Positions 44,286 through 53,151 of a stretch of 64,000 nt of DNA are shown here, in pieces. The position numbers were made by a program, and so were the translations under genes. Under the pieces are notes generated by a model that had not been told where the DNA came from, made no database searches, and worked only from the letters and a program-made list of their open reading frames with translations. This DNA is from Celeribacter ethanolicus (lineage in GTDB: Bacteria > Pseudomonadota > Alphaproteobacteria > Rhodobacterales > Rhodobacteraceae), in NCBI RefSeq assembly GCF_001550095.1, contig NZ_LRUC01000006.1, positions 1 to 64,000 of the forward strand, written 5' to 3'. Numbering within the stretch: position 1 is the first letter of the stretch; each line of letters starts with the position of its first letter.

Positions 44286-44483
44286 TCATTTGGTCAGAAT
44301 CAGTTTGCCCGCGCGGGTGATGCGCAGAGTGTAGATCTGGCCGTCCAGGTTGATCTGACGGGTGCTGCCTTCGGCAATCAGGTTGCGGGCGTCGAGCGGG
44401 GGGAGTTGACCGGTCTCTGCGGTCAGGGATGTGACATGTGCGTTCATTTCAGGTGCCTTTGGGCTTGTGTCTTTATCAGTCAT
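44286..44483 (-). CDS. hemP: Hemin uptake protein HemP
   Basis: A 65-residue protein whose C-terminal half, LDARNLIAEGSTRQINLDGQ followed by IYTLRITRAGKLILTK, is the HemP/HmuP signature. HemP proteins are small and basic, and in some bacteria act as regulators needed for haem receptor expression. The start is the ATG at 44483; longer frames are not supported. It is alone here, with no haem receptor or transporter nearby. A TGA-N9-TCA motif at 44640-44654 resembles iron-responsive boxes of alphaproteobacteria, but is short. Confidence 0.85.
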   Translation of the reverse strand: MTDKDTSPKAPEMNAHVTSLTAETGQLPPLDARNLIAEGSTRQINLDGQIYTLRITRAGKLILTK

Positions 44484-44838
44484 CTCAATCCGCCTGCCTT
44501 TCGGTTGGCGGTGAATTGCTTCACGTTGTTGAGGATCACCAAGACTGGCTGGGCGTTTTCCGCCTCTGCTTGCCATGGGGCCGCGCGGGCTGCGCGACTC
44601 ACGGGACTTTCCCGTTCTCTTCACTTTGGATATTAAGTCTGAGTTTTTCTGTCAACTTTTTCGTGGCGATATTTTTATCGTCGTCTTGCAACGCCTGAAA
44701 CTGTGCGAATTTTGCCGCAAAAGGCCGAGGTCCGCTGTTCTCCCGCGTGGCACGAGGAGGGCGGGACCAATTCAAAGTTGACAAATGTGTCAATTCTCAT
44801 ATGTCACGAGAGAACCTCATGACAGTCGGAGCAACGCG
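44484..44838. other. Divergent promoter region of hemP and the RND operon
   Basis: About 355 bases. The left part is the hemP leader. Around 44630-44680 it is AT-rich with TGA-N9-TCA (44640-44654). Near the right end is the inverted repeat at 44778-44793. I see no gene with a good ribosome site; short open frames here overlap these signals. Confidence 0.45.
44778..44793. promoter_or_regulatory. TTGACA-N4-TGTCAA inverted repeat over the RND operon promoter
   Basis: TTGACAAATGTGTCAA is a perfect inverted repeat. Its left arm is also a consensus -35 box, with TATGTC (44800-44805) 16 bases later as a possible -10. It lies 46 bases before the first adaptor start. It is a likely target for the TetR protein encoded at the end of the operon. 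Confidence 0.6.
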
Positions 44839-45897
44839 ATGATGGCGGACCGGAACATGCTTGTGGCGCTTTTTCTGGCGGTGTTGCCGCTGGCGGGGCG
44901 GGCGGAGCCGCCTTTGGCCGTCGAGCTGATCACCGCGAAAACCGAGCCGGTGGTGCAGGAATTGCGGGTGATCGGTTCGGTCGAGGCGACCGACAGCTTC
45001 CCCGCCTCCTTCCGGCGCGGAGGCCAGATCGACATGCTCAGTGCCGAAGTCGGTCAGCGCTTTTCCGCAGGCGAGGTGATCGCCCGCATCGACCCGACCA
45101 ATGTCGTCGCTCAGCTTGATGCCGCCCAAGCCAATCTGGACGCAGCGGAGGCCGCGCTCGTGCAGGCGGTGCAGACCCGCGACCGGACACAATCCATGCT
45201 GGACCGTGGCGTCGGCACGCAGGCGCAAAACGACGCCGCGCAACAGGATTATCTGGAAGCCAAGGCACAGCGCGATCAGGCCGGAGCGCTGCTGGAAACC
45301 GCAGAGCAGGCCTATGAGGATACGGAGTTGAAGGCCGATCGTGACGTGACGGTGATCGAACGCTACGCCGATCTTGGTGAGGTGGTCTCCGCCGGGACTG
45401 CCGTTGTCCAGCTCGCCCCGGAAGACCAGCGCCAGGCGGTGTTTCTCGCCCCCGACACGGCGGGGCTGTCCTCGCTGCGCGGTCATGTGATCGAACTCGA
45501 TCCGGCAGGCCCCGTCGCGGCTTTCGAGGCTACTGTGACAGAGGTTCTGCCGGTGCTCAACGCCACCGGGACCGTGGAAATCCATGCCGATATTCCCGCC
45601 GACAAGGTAGCGGATATTCCCATCGGCACCTCGATCACCGGGCGTGTCGCGTTGCGCATGACGCCGCGCATTCTCCTGCCCTGGACCGTTTTGAGCGCCA
45701 GTGTCGAGGGCCCCGCCGTCTGGGTGCGCGACCCGAAAACGGGCACGGTGACGCCGAAACAGGTGCGCATCGACAGCTATGAGGATGACATGATTTCCAT
45801 CGCCGGAGGGTTGGAAGAAGGCGATGTCGTGGTCGGAGCGGGCTCGCATCTTCTGTATGCGGGACGACAGGTCGAAGCGCTGGAGGGCGGAGAATGA
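44839..45897 (+). CDS. RND efflux periplasmic adaptor subunit (first)
   Basis: About 352 residues with signal peptide MLVALFLAVLPLAGRAEPPL. Then come the lipoyl half (RGGQIDMLSAEVGQRFSAGE), a coiled-coil hairpin (residues ~80-165, AQLDAAQANLDAAEAALVQA) and a beta-barrel/membrane-proximal part ending YAGRQVEALEGG. It bridges the RND pump to an outer-membrane channel. The ATG at 44839 (MMADRNM) gives a sensible signal peptide. It overlaps the next adaptor by ATGA. Confidence 0.85.
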   Translation: MMADRNMLVALFLAVLPLAGRAEPPLAVELITAKTEPVVQELRVIGSVEATDSFPASFRRGGQIDMLSAEVGQRFSAGEVIARIDPTNVVAQLDAAQANLDAAEAALVQAVQTRDRTQSMLDRGVGTQAQNDAAQQDYLEAKAQRDQAGALLETAEQAYEDTELKADRDVTVIERYADLGEVVSAGTAVVQLAPEDQRQAVFLAPDTAGLSSLRGHVIELDPAGPVAAFEATVTEVLPVLNATGTVEIHADIPADKVADIPIGTSITGRVALRMTPRILLPWTVLSASVEGPAVWVRDPKTGTVTPKQVRIDSYEDDMISIAGGLEEGDVVVGAGSHLLYAGRQVEALEGGE

Positions 45898-46979
45898 TGA
45901 GCCTTTTGCAAAGAGCCATGCTGACGACCGCGCTTTGCCTGTCGGTCAGCGCGGGCATCGCCGAAGAGGTAACCGTGCCGGAGGTGCCGCGTCCGGTGAT
46001 CACCGAATTCCTGTCCGCCGATCCGGCGGCGGAGCGTCAGTTCTCCGGCGTGATCCGCGGCCAGGATGTCACCGCTCTGGCGTTCCAGACCAGCGGTCGT
46101 CTGGCGACACTCGATGTCGATGCCGGGGATCGGGTGACCGAAGGGCAGGTCATCGCCACGCTCGACCAGATCACGCTGGCGCAGGATGTCGCCGTGGCTC
46201 AGGCCGCGCTCTCCGCCGCCGAGGCGCAGGCGGAATTCGCCCAGTCGCAATATGAACGGATCGAGGCTTTGCTCGTCCGGAATGTCGCCTCCACGGCACA
46301 GATCGAAGCGGCCCGTGCGGCCCGCGATGCCGCAACCGCCAAGGCCGACAGCGCCCGTGCCGATCTGGCACAGACCGAGGAAGCCGCGCGTTACGGCCAT
46401 CTGAGCGCGCCGCGCGATGGTATCATCCTGAGCACGGAGGTCGAACCCGGCACCTTGGTGAGTTCCGGGGTGAGCGTCGTCGAGATGGCCGATCCTCTGG
46501 GCCGCGAAGCGATCATCGACGTGCCCGAAAGCTTTGCCATGGTGATCCCGGATCACGCCGGTTTCATCGTGCGGCACCGCTCCGCGGGCGTCGATCCGGT
46601 GGCCGCCACCTTGAGCGTGATCGAACCGGTCGCGGAAACCAGTCTGGAGACCCGCAGGCTTCGTCTGACGCTCGACAACCCGCCGGAGGATTACCGCATC
46701 GGGACGCTGATCACCGCGACCTACGACAGCAACGCGGCCCCCGTGATGACCCTGCCGCAGACCGCGATCGCGGGGACCGACGAGGCTCCGGGCGTCTGGC
46801 GGGTCGAGGAGGCGGGGGACGATGCCGGGCGGACTGTCCATTTCGTGCCGGTGACGGTCGGGCGGAGCATCGGGACGCGTGTGGTGATTGCCTCGGGGCT
46901 GACCGAGGGAGATGAGATCGTGGTGCGGGGCGTACATGCGCTCGCAGAGGGCCAGAAGGTTGGGGAGCGGCTGCAATGA
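45894..46979 (+). CDS. RND efflux periplasmic adaptor subunit (second)
   Basis: A 361-residue membrane-fusion protein with signal peptide (AMLTTALCLSVSAGIAEEVT). Lipoyl segments are VTALAFQTSGRLATLDVDAG and GIILSTEVEPGTLVSSGVSV, with a hairpin in between (AALSAAEAQAEFAQSQYERI). The C-terminal part ends IVVRGVHALAEGQKVGERLQ. Two adaptors before one pump suggest a heteromeric adaptor ring. It overlaps the pump gene by ATGA. Confidence 0.87.
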   Translation: MMSLLQRAMLTTALCLSVSAGIAEEVTVPEVPRPVITEFLSADPAAERQFSGVIRGQDVTALAFQTSGRLATLDVDAGDRVTEGQVIATLDQITLAQDVAVAQAALSAAEAQAEFAQSQYERIEALLVRNVASTAQIEAARAARDAATAKADSARADLAQTEEAARYGHLSAPRDGIILSTEVEPGTLVSSGVSVVEMADPLGREAIIDVPESFAMVIPDHAGFIVRHRSAGVDPVAATLSVIEPVAETSLETRRLRLTLDNPPEDYRIGTLITATYDSNAAPVMTLPQTAIAGTDEAPGVWRVEEAGDDAGRTVHFVPVTVGRSIGTRVVIASGLTEGDEIVVRGVHALAEGQKVGERLQ

Positions 46980-49900
46980 AAGGGTTCAACCTGTCCGATT
47001 GGGCGCTGGGGCATCGCTCCTTCATCTGGTTCATGATGATCGTGGCGGTGGTCGCGGGCACGCTCAGCTACATGAAACTCGGCCGCGAGGAAGATCCGGC
47101 CTTCACCATCCGCACCATGGTGGTGACCGCCAGCCTTCCGGGCGCGACCGCCGAGGAAACCGTCACCCAGGTGACCGACCGCATCGAGCGCAAGTTGCAG
47201 GAACTGCCCGCGCTCGATGGCACGCGTTCCGTGACCTATCCCGGCATCGCTATGGTCTATGTCGACCTGCGCGATGACATTCCCTCCGATCAGATCACCC
47301 CGTCCTGGATCCGCGTGCGGCAGATGATGTCGGACATTCAGGTTGATTTCCCGCAGGAATTCCAGGGGTTTGCCTTCAATGACGATTTCGGAGACGTATT
47401 CGGCACGGTCTATGCCTTTACCTCCGACGGCTTTGCACCCGAGGAGTTGAAGGATTATGTCGAGGACATCCGCGACGAGGTCGAGAAAATCGACAACGCG
47501 GGCAAGGTCGAGCTGTTTGGTACCCGCGATCAGGTGATCCGCATCGAATTCTCCTCTCGTCGTCTCGCCGCGTTCGGACTTGAGGTGCAAAGCGTGCTCG
47601 CCTCGCTCTCGGCCCAGAACGAGATCGTCTCTTCCGGTATGATTTCGACTGCCGGTGAAAACATTCTGCTGCGCGTCTCCGGCCAGTTCGACAGTGCCGA
47701 GGCGCTGGCGCAGGCGCCGCTGCGCTCGGGCGACATCTTCTTCACCCTCGCCGATGTGGGCGAGGTGACCGAAGGCTACGAGGATCCGCCCTCGGCATTG
47801 TTCCGTTACAACGGCCAGCCCGCCATCGGGCTCAAGATCGGCATGCGCGATGGTGGCAATATCCTCGATTTCGGCACCGCCGTGGATGCGCTGATGACCG
47901 AACTGACCGCCGCCCTGCCGATCGGCATCGACGTGCATCACGTCGCCGATCAGCCGAAGGTGGTCGAGGAGTCGGTTGGCCATTTCGTGCAGGCGCTGAT
48001 CGAAGCGGTGGTGATCGTTCTGGCCGTGAGTTTCGTCTCTCTGGGCATGCGCGCGGGCTTTGTCGTCAGCCTGACGATCCCGCTCGTGCTGGCGCTCACC
48101 TTCGTGTTCATGGAGGTCATGGGTATTACGCTTCAGCGGATTTCCCTCGGCGCGCTGATCATCGCGCTGGGCCTTCTGGTCGACGATGCGATGATCGCCA
48201 TCGAGACCATGATCTCCCGGCTGGAACGCGGCGAGGGGCGGCGCAAGGCGGCGTCCTACGCCTGGACCACCATCGCCTGGCCGATGCTGACCGGCACGCT
48301 GATCACCACGGCGGGCTTCATCCCGATCGGGCTTAACAACTCGAACGCCGGGGAATACACCCGCACGCTGTTCTATGTGATCGCGATTTCTCTGGTGTTG
48401 AGCTGGATCGTCGCGGTGCTGTTTGCCCCGGTACTCGGCGCGACCCTGTTGCCGAAGAAGTGGAAACACGAACATGGCGAGCCCGGCTGGCTGCGTCGTC
48501 GTTTCCATCACCTGCTGCGCCTGTCGATGCGGTTCAGGATCCTCACCGTGCTGATCACCTTTCTGGCCTTCGCGGTCTCTGTCGTCGGCATGAGCAAGGT
48601 CGAACAACAGTTCTTCCCAAGCTCGGACCGCCCCGAGGTTCTGGTCGATGTGACCCTGCGCCAGAATGCCAGCATTTACGCCACTGACAGCGCCATCGCC
48701 GGGTTCGAAACCTGGCTCGGCCAGCAGGACGAAGTGAGCTACTGGACCAGCTATGTCGGCACCGGTGCGCCGCGTGTGATCCTGACGCTGGAAGCGCTGA
48801 CACCTGGTCCCAACATCGGGCAGCTTCTGATCGTGACGTCTGACCTGGAGGCGCGCGACCGTCTGATCGCCAAGGTGCGCGCCTATTCCGACGCTCAGCC
48901 CGGCACGGAATTCTATCCCAAGACCTTCGAGCTTGGCCCGCCGGTGGGCAAGCCGGTGCAATACCGGATTTCCGGGCCGGATTATGCCGAGCTGCGCGAT
49001 CACGCCCGCGATTTCGCCGCGGTGATGGCCGGTGACGAGCGGCTGATGTCCATCGCGCCCGACTGGAATGAGCCGAGCCGCGTGGTGCGTGTCGATCTCG
49101 ATCAGGCCCGGATGCGCCAGCTCGGACTGACGCAATCCGATGTGGCGGGGGTTCTGGCCTCGCTGTTCGAGGGCACCACCGTGACCCAGATCCGTCAGGG
49201 GCGCGATCTGATCAACGTGGAAATCCGCGGTGCCGATGAGGATCGCCAGACGCTTTCCGCGCTCGAAAGTCTGCAATTCGCCAACACCCAGGGCGTGTCC
49301 ATCCCGCTGTCCTCCATTGCGACGCTGGATTGGGTGACCGAACAGCCGCTGATCCGTCAGGAGGACCGCGAACCGGTGATCACCGTCAAGGCGGCGATTG
49401 CCACCGACGCCCTGCCCGCCACCATCGTCACCGATCTCGCGCCGCGCGTGGCGGCCTTTGCCGAGACCCTGCCGCGTGGCTATTCGGTCGAGGTGGGGGG
49501 CACGGTCGAGAGCAGTTCGGAAAGTCAGGCGCCGATCATGGCGGTGATGCCGATCATGATCCTGATCATGCTGACGCTGACGATGATGCAGGTGCAGAGC
49601 TTCCGCCTGATGTTCGTCGTGCTCGCCGTCGCGCCTCTGGGCCTGATCGGTGTGGTGGCCTCCCTGCTGTCGGCCCATGCGCCGATGGGTTTTGTCGCGC
49701 TTCTGGGCGTCCTCGCCCTGATCGGTATCCTGATGCGCAACTCGATCATCCTCGTTCAGGCCATCGAGGACCTGCGTGCCGAGGGCAAATCGCGTTGGCA
49801 GGCGGTGTTCGAAGCCTCCGACAGCCGCGCGCGTCCGATTCTCCTGACTGCCGCAGCCGCATCTCTGGCGCTGATCCCGATCTCGCGTCAGGTGTTTTGG

Positions 49901-50023
49901 GGGCCGATGGCCTATGCCATGATGGGCGGCATCATCGCGGGCACGCTGATCACGCTTCTTTTCGCCCCCGCGCTCTATTGCCTCGTCTTCAGCGTGAGGC
50001 CGGAGAAGGAGACAGGCGCATGA
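46976..50023 (+). CDS. RND efflux pump, inner-membrane subunit (AcrB/VexF-type)
   Basis: A 1015-residue HAE1-like transporter with 12 membrane helices and two large periplasmic loops. Seen: an N-terminal helix near WFMMIVAVVAGTLSYMKLG, PGATAEETVTQVTDRIERKL (porter domain), LGALIIALGLLVDDAMIAIE with the Asp-Asp proton relay in helix 4, and GPMAYAMMGGIIAGTLITLL near the C-terminus. It exports compounds by proton exchange. No outer-membrane channel gene is in the window. Followed by a TetR gene with ATGA overlap. Confidence 0.93.
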   Translation: MKGFNLSDWALGHRSFIWFMMIVAVVAGTLSYMKLGREEDPAFTIRTMVVTASLPGATAEETVTQVTDRIERKLQELPALDGTRSVTYPGIAMVYVDLRDDIPSDQITPSWIRVRQMMSDIQVDFPQEFQGFAFNDDFGDVFGTVYAFTSDGFAPEELKDYVEDIRDEVEKIDNAGKVELFGTRDQVIRIEFSSRRLAAFGLEVQSVLASLSAQNEIVSSGMISTAGENILLRVSGQFDSAEALAQAPLRSGDIFFTLADVGEVTEGYEDPPSALFRYNGQPAIGLKIGMRDGGNILDFGTAVDALMTELTAALPIGIDVHHVADQPKVVEESVGHFVQALIEAVVIVLAVSFVSLGMRAGFVVSLTIPLVLALTFVFMEVMGITLQRISLGALIIALGLLVDDAMIAIETMISRLERGEGRRKAASYAWTTIAWPMLTGTLITTAGFIPIGLNNSNAGEYTRTLFYVIAISLVLSWIVAVLFAPVLGATLLPKKWKHEHGEPGWLRRRFHHLLRLSMRFRILTVLITFLAFAVSVVGMSKVEQQFFPSSDRPEVLVDVTLRQNASIYATDSAIAGFETWLGQQDEVSYWTSYVGTGAPRVILTLEALTPGPNIGQLLIVTSDLEARDRLIAKVRAYSDAQPGTEFYPKTFELGPPVGKPVQYRISGPDYAELRDHARDFAAVMAGDERLMSIAPDWNEPSRVVRVDLDQARMRQLGLTQSDVAGVLASLFEGTTVTQIRQGRDLINVEIRGADEDRQTLSALESLQFANTQGVSIPLSSIATLDWVTEQPLIRQEDREPVITVKAAIATDALPATIVTDLAPRVAAFAETLPRGYSVEVGGTVESSSESQAPIMAVMPIMILIMLTLTMMQVQSFRLMFVVLAVAPLGLIGVVASLLSAHAPMGFVALLGVLALIGILMRNSIILVQAIEDLRAEGKSRWQAVFEASDSRARPILLTAAAASLALIPISRQVFWGPMAYAMMGGIIAGTLITLLFAPALYCLVFSVRPEKETGA

Positions 50024-50712
50024 CCAAGGGTTGTCCCAACCCTCTCGATCACCGCACCCGCATCGGTCAGACGCGCCGCGAAAAGACCCGCGAGCGGCTG
50101 TGCGAGGCGGCGATCATGGTGTTTGCGGAACGTGGGCTGAACGGCACGGTGATCGACCATGTGGTGCGTCAGGCCGGGGTGTCGCGCGGCACGTTCTACA
50201 ATTATTTCGACACCATCGAGGATGTGCTCGACGCCGCGCGGGTGATGCTCAAACGCGAGCTGGTGTTGCTGGTCAAGGATTCGGTCGATTTCGACCGCCC
50301 GCCCGCCGAACGTGTCGCCTTTGGCCTGCGCGCCTTCATCGAAGTGGCGCGCCAGAACAAGCTGTTCCTCGAATTCTCCGCCCGGCTCGGGCATCAGAGT
50401 TACAGCTTTTCGAACCTTTTGAAGGAAACCGCGCCGGGTTTCGTGTCGAGCGCCATTGAGGCCGGGGAATTCAGGCCGATCCCGGAGGGGCTGATCTTCG
50501 ACCTGATGGAAAGCGGCGCAATCGCCGTGTTGCGGCGTCTGATGGACGGCGAAGAGGTCGATGTCGCGGCCTTCGTGGCGGCGATGCTGCGCGTGCTCGG
50601 GTTGAGCTACGAGGCCTCAGTGGCCATTGCCGCGCTTCCGGTCGAGGTGCCGCAACCCGCAGAGGACAGTCTTCTGCTGCGTGCCAACGCGACCTGGAGC
50701 GCATCACACTGA
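50020..50712 (+). CDS. TetR-family regulator of the RND operon
   Basis: A 230-residue regulator with the N-terminal TetR helix-turn-helix (ERLCEAAIMVFAERGLNGTV, IDHVVRQAGVSRGTFYNYFD) and a helical ligand domain. It is the last gene of the adaptor-adaptor-pump operon, coupled by ATGA, so it is made together with the pump, typical of feedback repression. The likely site is the inverted repeat at 44778-44793. Its 3' end overlaps the convergent racemase gene by nine bases. Confidence 0.87.
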   Translation: MTKGCPNPLDHRTRIGQTRREKTRERLCEAAIMVFAERGLNGTVIDHVVRQAGVSRGTFYNYFDTIEDVLDAARVMLKRELVLLVKDSVDFDRPPAERVAFGLRAFIEVARQNKLFLEFSARLGHQSYSFSNLLKETAPGFVSSAIEAGEFRPIPEGLIFDLMESGAIAVLRRLMDGEEVDVAAFVAAMLRVLGLSYEASVAIAALPVEVPQPAEDSLLLRANATWSASH

Positions 50713-51363
50713 GCTGCGGCCCATCCGCACCAGAGCCTCGGCCAGCACCGTCGCGGCCCGCACCCCGTCGATCAGCGTCACCCCGGTCGACAGGCTCAGC
50801 GCCGCGTGATGCGTCGTCATGCCCGCACATCCGAGAATGACACTGCCCGCGCCGCGTGCACCCATGGTCCTGATCTCGTCGGAGAGCTTTTCAAGCACGT
50901 CCGGGCGGCCTTCTTCCACGTCGAGAACCGGAATGTTTGACGGCACGACCCCGAGACAGGCGCCCTCAAACCCAAGCCGCTCGATGTTGCCCTCGATCAC
51001 CGGCACCGATCCGGCCATGGTGGTCACCACGCCATAGCTTTGCCCCATCAGGAGCGCCATGTGATAGGCCGCTTGTCCGATGCCGATCACCGGGCAATGT
51101 GCCTTGGCGCGCAGCTCCTCAAGTCCGGTATCGTCGAAACAGGCGATCACGATGACCTCGACACCTGCCTCCCGCGCCTTTGGCAAAAGCGCCAGAAGCC
51201 CGGGCAGGGCGGCGTCGCCGTCCTCGGGCCCCTGAATGGCGGGCGGGCCGTCGCTATTGGTCCAGCCGAGGATCTCCGCCTCCGGGAGGACCGCCCGTGC
51301 GGTTGTCACGACGCTCTCGGTCATTGCCACGGTCGAATTCGGATTGAGAAAGAGGAGCTTCAC
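50704..51363 (-). CDS. Asp/Glu/hydantoin racemase-family protein
   Basis: A 219-residue protein of the cofactor-independent racemase superfamily. Catalytic-type Cys residues are in EVIVIACFDDTGLEELRAKA and GSVILGCAGMTTHHAA. It begins VKLLFLNPNSTVAMTESVV (GTG start at 51363), the NPNS motif typical of hydantoin/allantoin racemase-like enzymes. It lies one base after the ABC permease stop, so it is in the transporter operon and may act on the imported compound. Confidence 0.82.
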   Translation of the reverse strand: MKLLFLNPNSTVAMTESVVTTARAVLPEAEILGWTNSDGPPAIQGPEDGDAALPGLLALLPKAREAGVEVIVIACFDDTGLEELRAKAHCPVIGIGQAAYHMALLMGQSYGVVTTMAGSVPVIEGNIERLGFEGACLGVVPSNIPVLDVEEGRPDVLEKLSDEIRTMGARGAGSVILGCAGMTTHHAALSLSTGVTLIDGVRAATVLAEALVRMGRSSV

Positions 51364-51364
51364 C

Positions 51365-52201
51365 TCAGACCCCTTGTCCCGCGTCCGACCCGAACCGCGC
51401 CCGGCGTTTGCCAAGGACCCAGACGGTCAAGAGAAACGCCCCGATGATCAGCAGGGAAAAAAGAGTCGTGAGCGTGCCGAGCGCATAGATCACCGGCGTG
51501 GTCACATTGGTGGTCATCCCGAAAATCTCCAGAGGCAGGGTGTTGTAGGACCCGGCGGTCAACAGCGTGCGCGCGAACTCATCATAAGAGAGCGTAAAGC
51601 CAAACAGTCCCACCCCGATCAGCGAGGGCGCGATGATCGGAAGAACCACATAGCGCACGGTTTGCCAAGGGGAGGCACCTTGGTCGCGGGCGGCTTCCTC
51701 GAAGGATTTGTCAAAGCGGTTGAACACGGCGAACATGATCAACAGGCCAAAGGGCAGGGTCCAGGTGAGCTGCGACCCGAACCCCGAGGTGGCCCAGTGA
51801 ATTTTCAACCCTAACTGGTTGAAGATGAGGCCGACGCCCAAAGAGATCAGGATCGAGGGGATCACCAGCGAGGCGATGATCAGATAGAACAATATGCCGG
51901 AACCATAGAAGCGTTTGCGGAAGGCAAAGCCGCCCATGACGGAGACCACGACGGTCGTCACCATGACCATCAGGCCGAGCGCGAAGGAGCGGCGGAAACT
52001 GCCCCAGATGTCACCTACGGCCTGTTCCTGAAACAACTCGCGGAACCAGTTGAGCGAAGTGCCCTGCATCGGGAAGGTCAGACCTCCGCCGGGGCCTTGG
52101 AACGACAGAATGCCGATGGTCAGGGTGGGGCCGTACAGGAACAGGATGAACAGCGCGAAGAAGGCGGTCAGCACGTAGAAGGATTTCGATTTCTTTTCCA
52201 T
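51365..52201 (-). CDS. ABC transporter permease (PotC type)
   Basis: A 278-residue permease with six helices; signature segment FEEAARDQGASPWQTVRYVV, the EAA loop that docks on the ATPase. N-terminus FYVLTAFFALFILFLYGPTL. It belongs to the spermidine/putrescine-type family. Three bases separate it from the second permease. Confidence 0.9.
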   Translation of the reverse strand: MEKKSKSFYVLTAFFALFILFLYGPTLTIGILSFQGPGGGLTFPMQGTSLNWFRELFQEQAVGDIWGSFRRSFALGLMVMVTTVVVSVMGGFAFRKRFYGSGILFYLIIASLVIPSILISLGVGLIFNQLGLKIHWATSGFGSQLTWTLPFGLLIMFAVFNRFDKSFEEAARDQGASPWQTVRYVVLPIIAPSLIGVGLFGFTLSYDEFARTLLTAGSYNTLPLEIFGMTTNVTTPVIYALGTLTTLFSLLIIGAFLLTVWVLGKRRARFGSDAGQGV

Positions 52202-52204
52202 GGC

Positions 52205-53059
52205 TCAGAGTTCCTTCCGAATATCGACGAAGCGCAACAGGATGCCGATCACGATCAGGACGGTGATCAAAAGGATCACGGCGGTGGCGGCGGCGGACGG
52301 GTATTGCAACAGCGCGATGTCGTTCGAAATCAGCCGTCCGACGTTGGCCTTTTGCGACCCGGACATGAACCGCACGGTGATGAAATCGCCCATCACAAGC
52401 GTCAGGACAAAGATCGTCCCGATCATGATGCCGGGCTTCGTGAGCGGCAAAATCACATGGGTCAGGGTCTGAAACCCGCTCGCGCCATTGTCGCGCGCCG
52501 CTTCGATCAGGGAATGATCAATCCGCGTCATCGTGTTGAATATCGGCACCACCATGAAGAGCGTGTAAAGATGCACAAAGGCCAGGATCACCGAGAAATC
52601 GGAATACAAGAGCCACTCCAATGGCTGATCCGTGATGCCCCAGCTTTGCAGCATCGAGTTGGCGATGCCGTTGCGCCCGAGGAACGGAATCCACGAAATC
52701 ATCCGAATGATGTTCGAGGTCCAGAACGGGATGGTGCAAAGGAGAAACAGCGCGATCTGTGTCGTCTGGTTCTGGATGTGAAAGGCGAGATAATAGGCGA
52801 CCGTAAACCCGATCGCGAGCGTCATCGCCCATGTGATCGCGGCGTATTTGAACGTCGCGAAGAAGACTTTGTAGGTCACCGGAGAGCCGAACAGAAATTC
52901 GTAATTCTCAAAGGAAAACCCCGGGATGATCGAAAACTCGGTGGCCTGCCAGAAGCTCACCACGACGATGGTGATGATCGGCAGGATCAGAAATCCGATC
53001 AGTATCAGGGTCAGGGGCGAGGCTTGAAGCCAGCCCTGGATATGACGGTTTTTGAGCAT
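52205..53059 (-). CDS. ABC transporter permease (PotB type)
   Basis: A 284-residue permease. EAA loop: LIEAARDNGASGFQTLTHVI. Helices start at ASPLTLILIGFLILPIITIV. Its gene follows the binding-protein gene after a 92-base gap that holds a double hairpin. It partners the PotC-type permease. Confidence 0.9.
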   Translation of the reverse strand: MLKNRHIQGWLQASPLTLILIGFLILPIITIVVVSFWQATEFSIIPGFSFENYEFLFGSPVTYKVFFATFKYAAITWAMTLAIGFTVAYYLAFHIQNQTTQIALFLLCTIPFWTSNIIRMISWIPFLGRNGIANSMLQSWGITDQPLEWLLYSDFSVILAFVHLYTLFMVVPIFNTMTRIDHSLIEAARDNGASGFQTLTHVILPLTKPGIMIGTIFVLTLVMGDFITVRFMSGSQKANVGRLISNDIALLQYPSAAATAVILLITVLIVIGILLRFVDIRKEL

Positions 53060-53100
53060 CGCTTGGTTTCTTTCGTCTCAAAATATCCCGGGGGAGGAGA

Positions 53101-53145
53101 CGTGCAGGCGCAACGCCTGCACGGTGGAGGGGGCAGCGCCCCCTC
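53101..53145 (-). repeat. Double-hairpin intercistronic element
   Basis: CGTGCAGGCG-CAA-CGCCTGCACG (53101-53123) is followed by GAGGGGGC-AGC-GCCCCCTC (53127-53145), both perfect. Next to them is AAATATCCCGGGGGAGG. It lies between the binding-protein and permease genes. I suspect a repeated palindromic element of Rhodobacterales that also stabilises the upstream mRNA; only one copy is in the window. Confidence 0.6.
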
Positions 53146-53151
53146 TTTGAC

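Noticed and set aside
46721-49678. A 985-codon open frame on the minus strand, antisense to the RND pump
   Set aside because: Its protein is rich in His, Arg, Asp, Gln and Gly without domains, as expected from the reverse of a high-GC gene. The plus-strand pump has clear helices and motifs.
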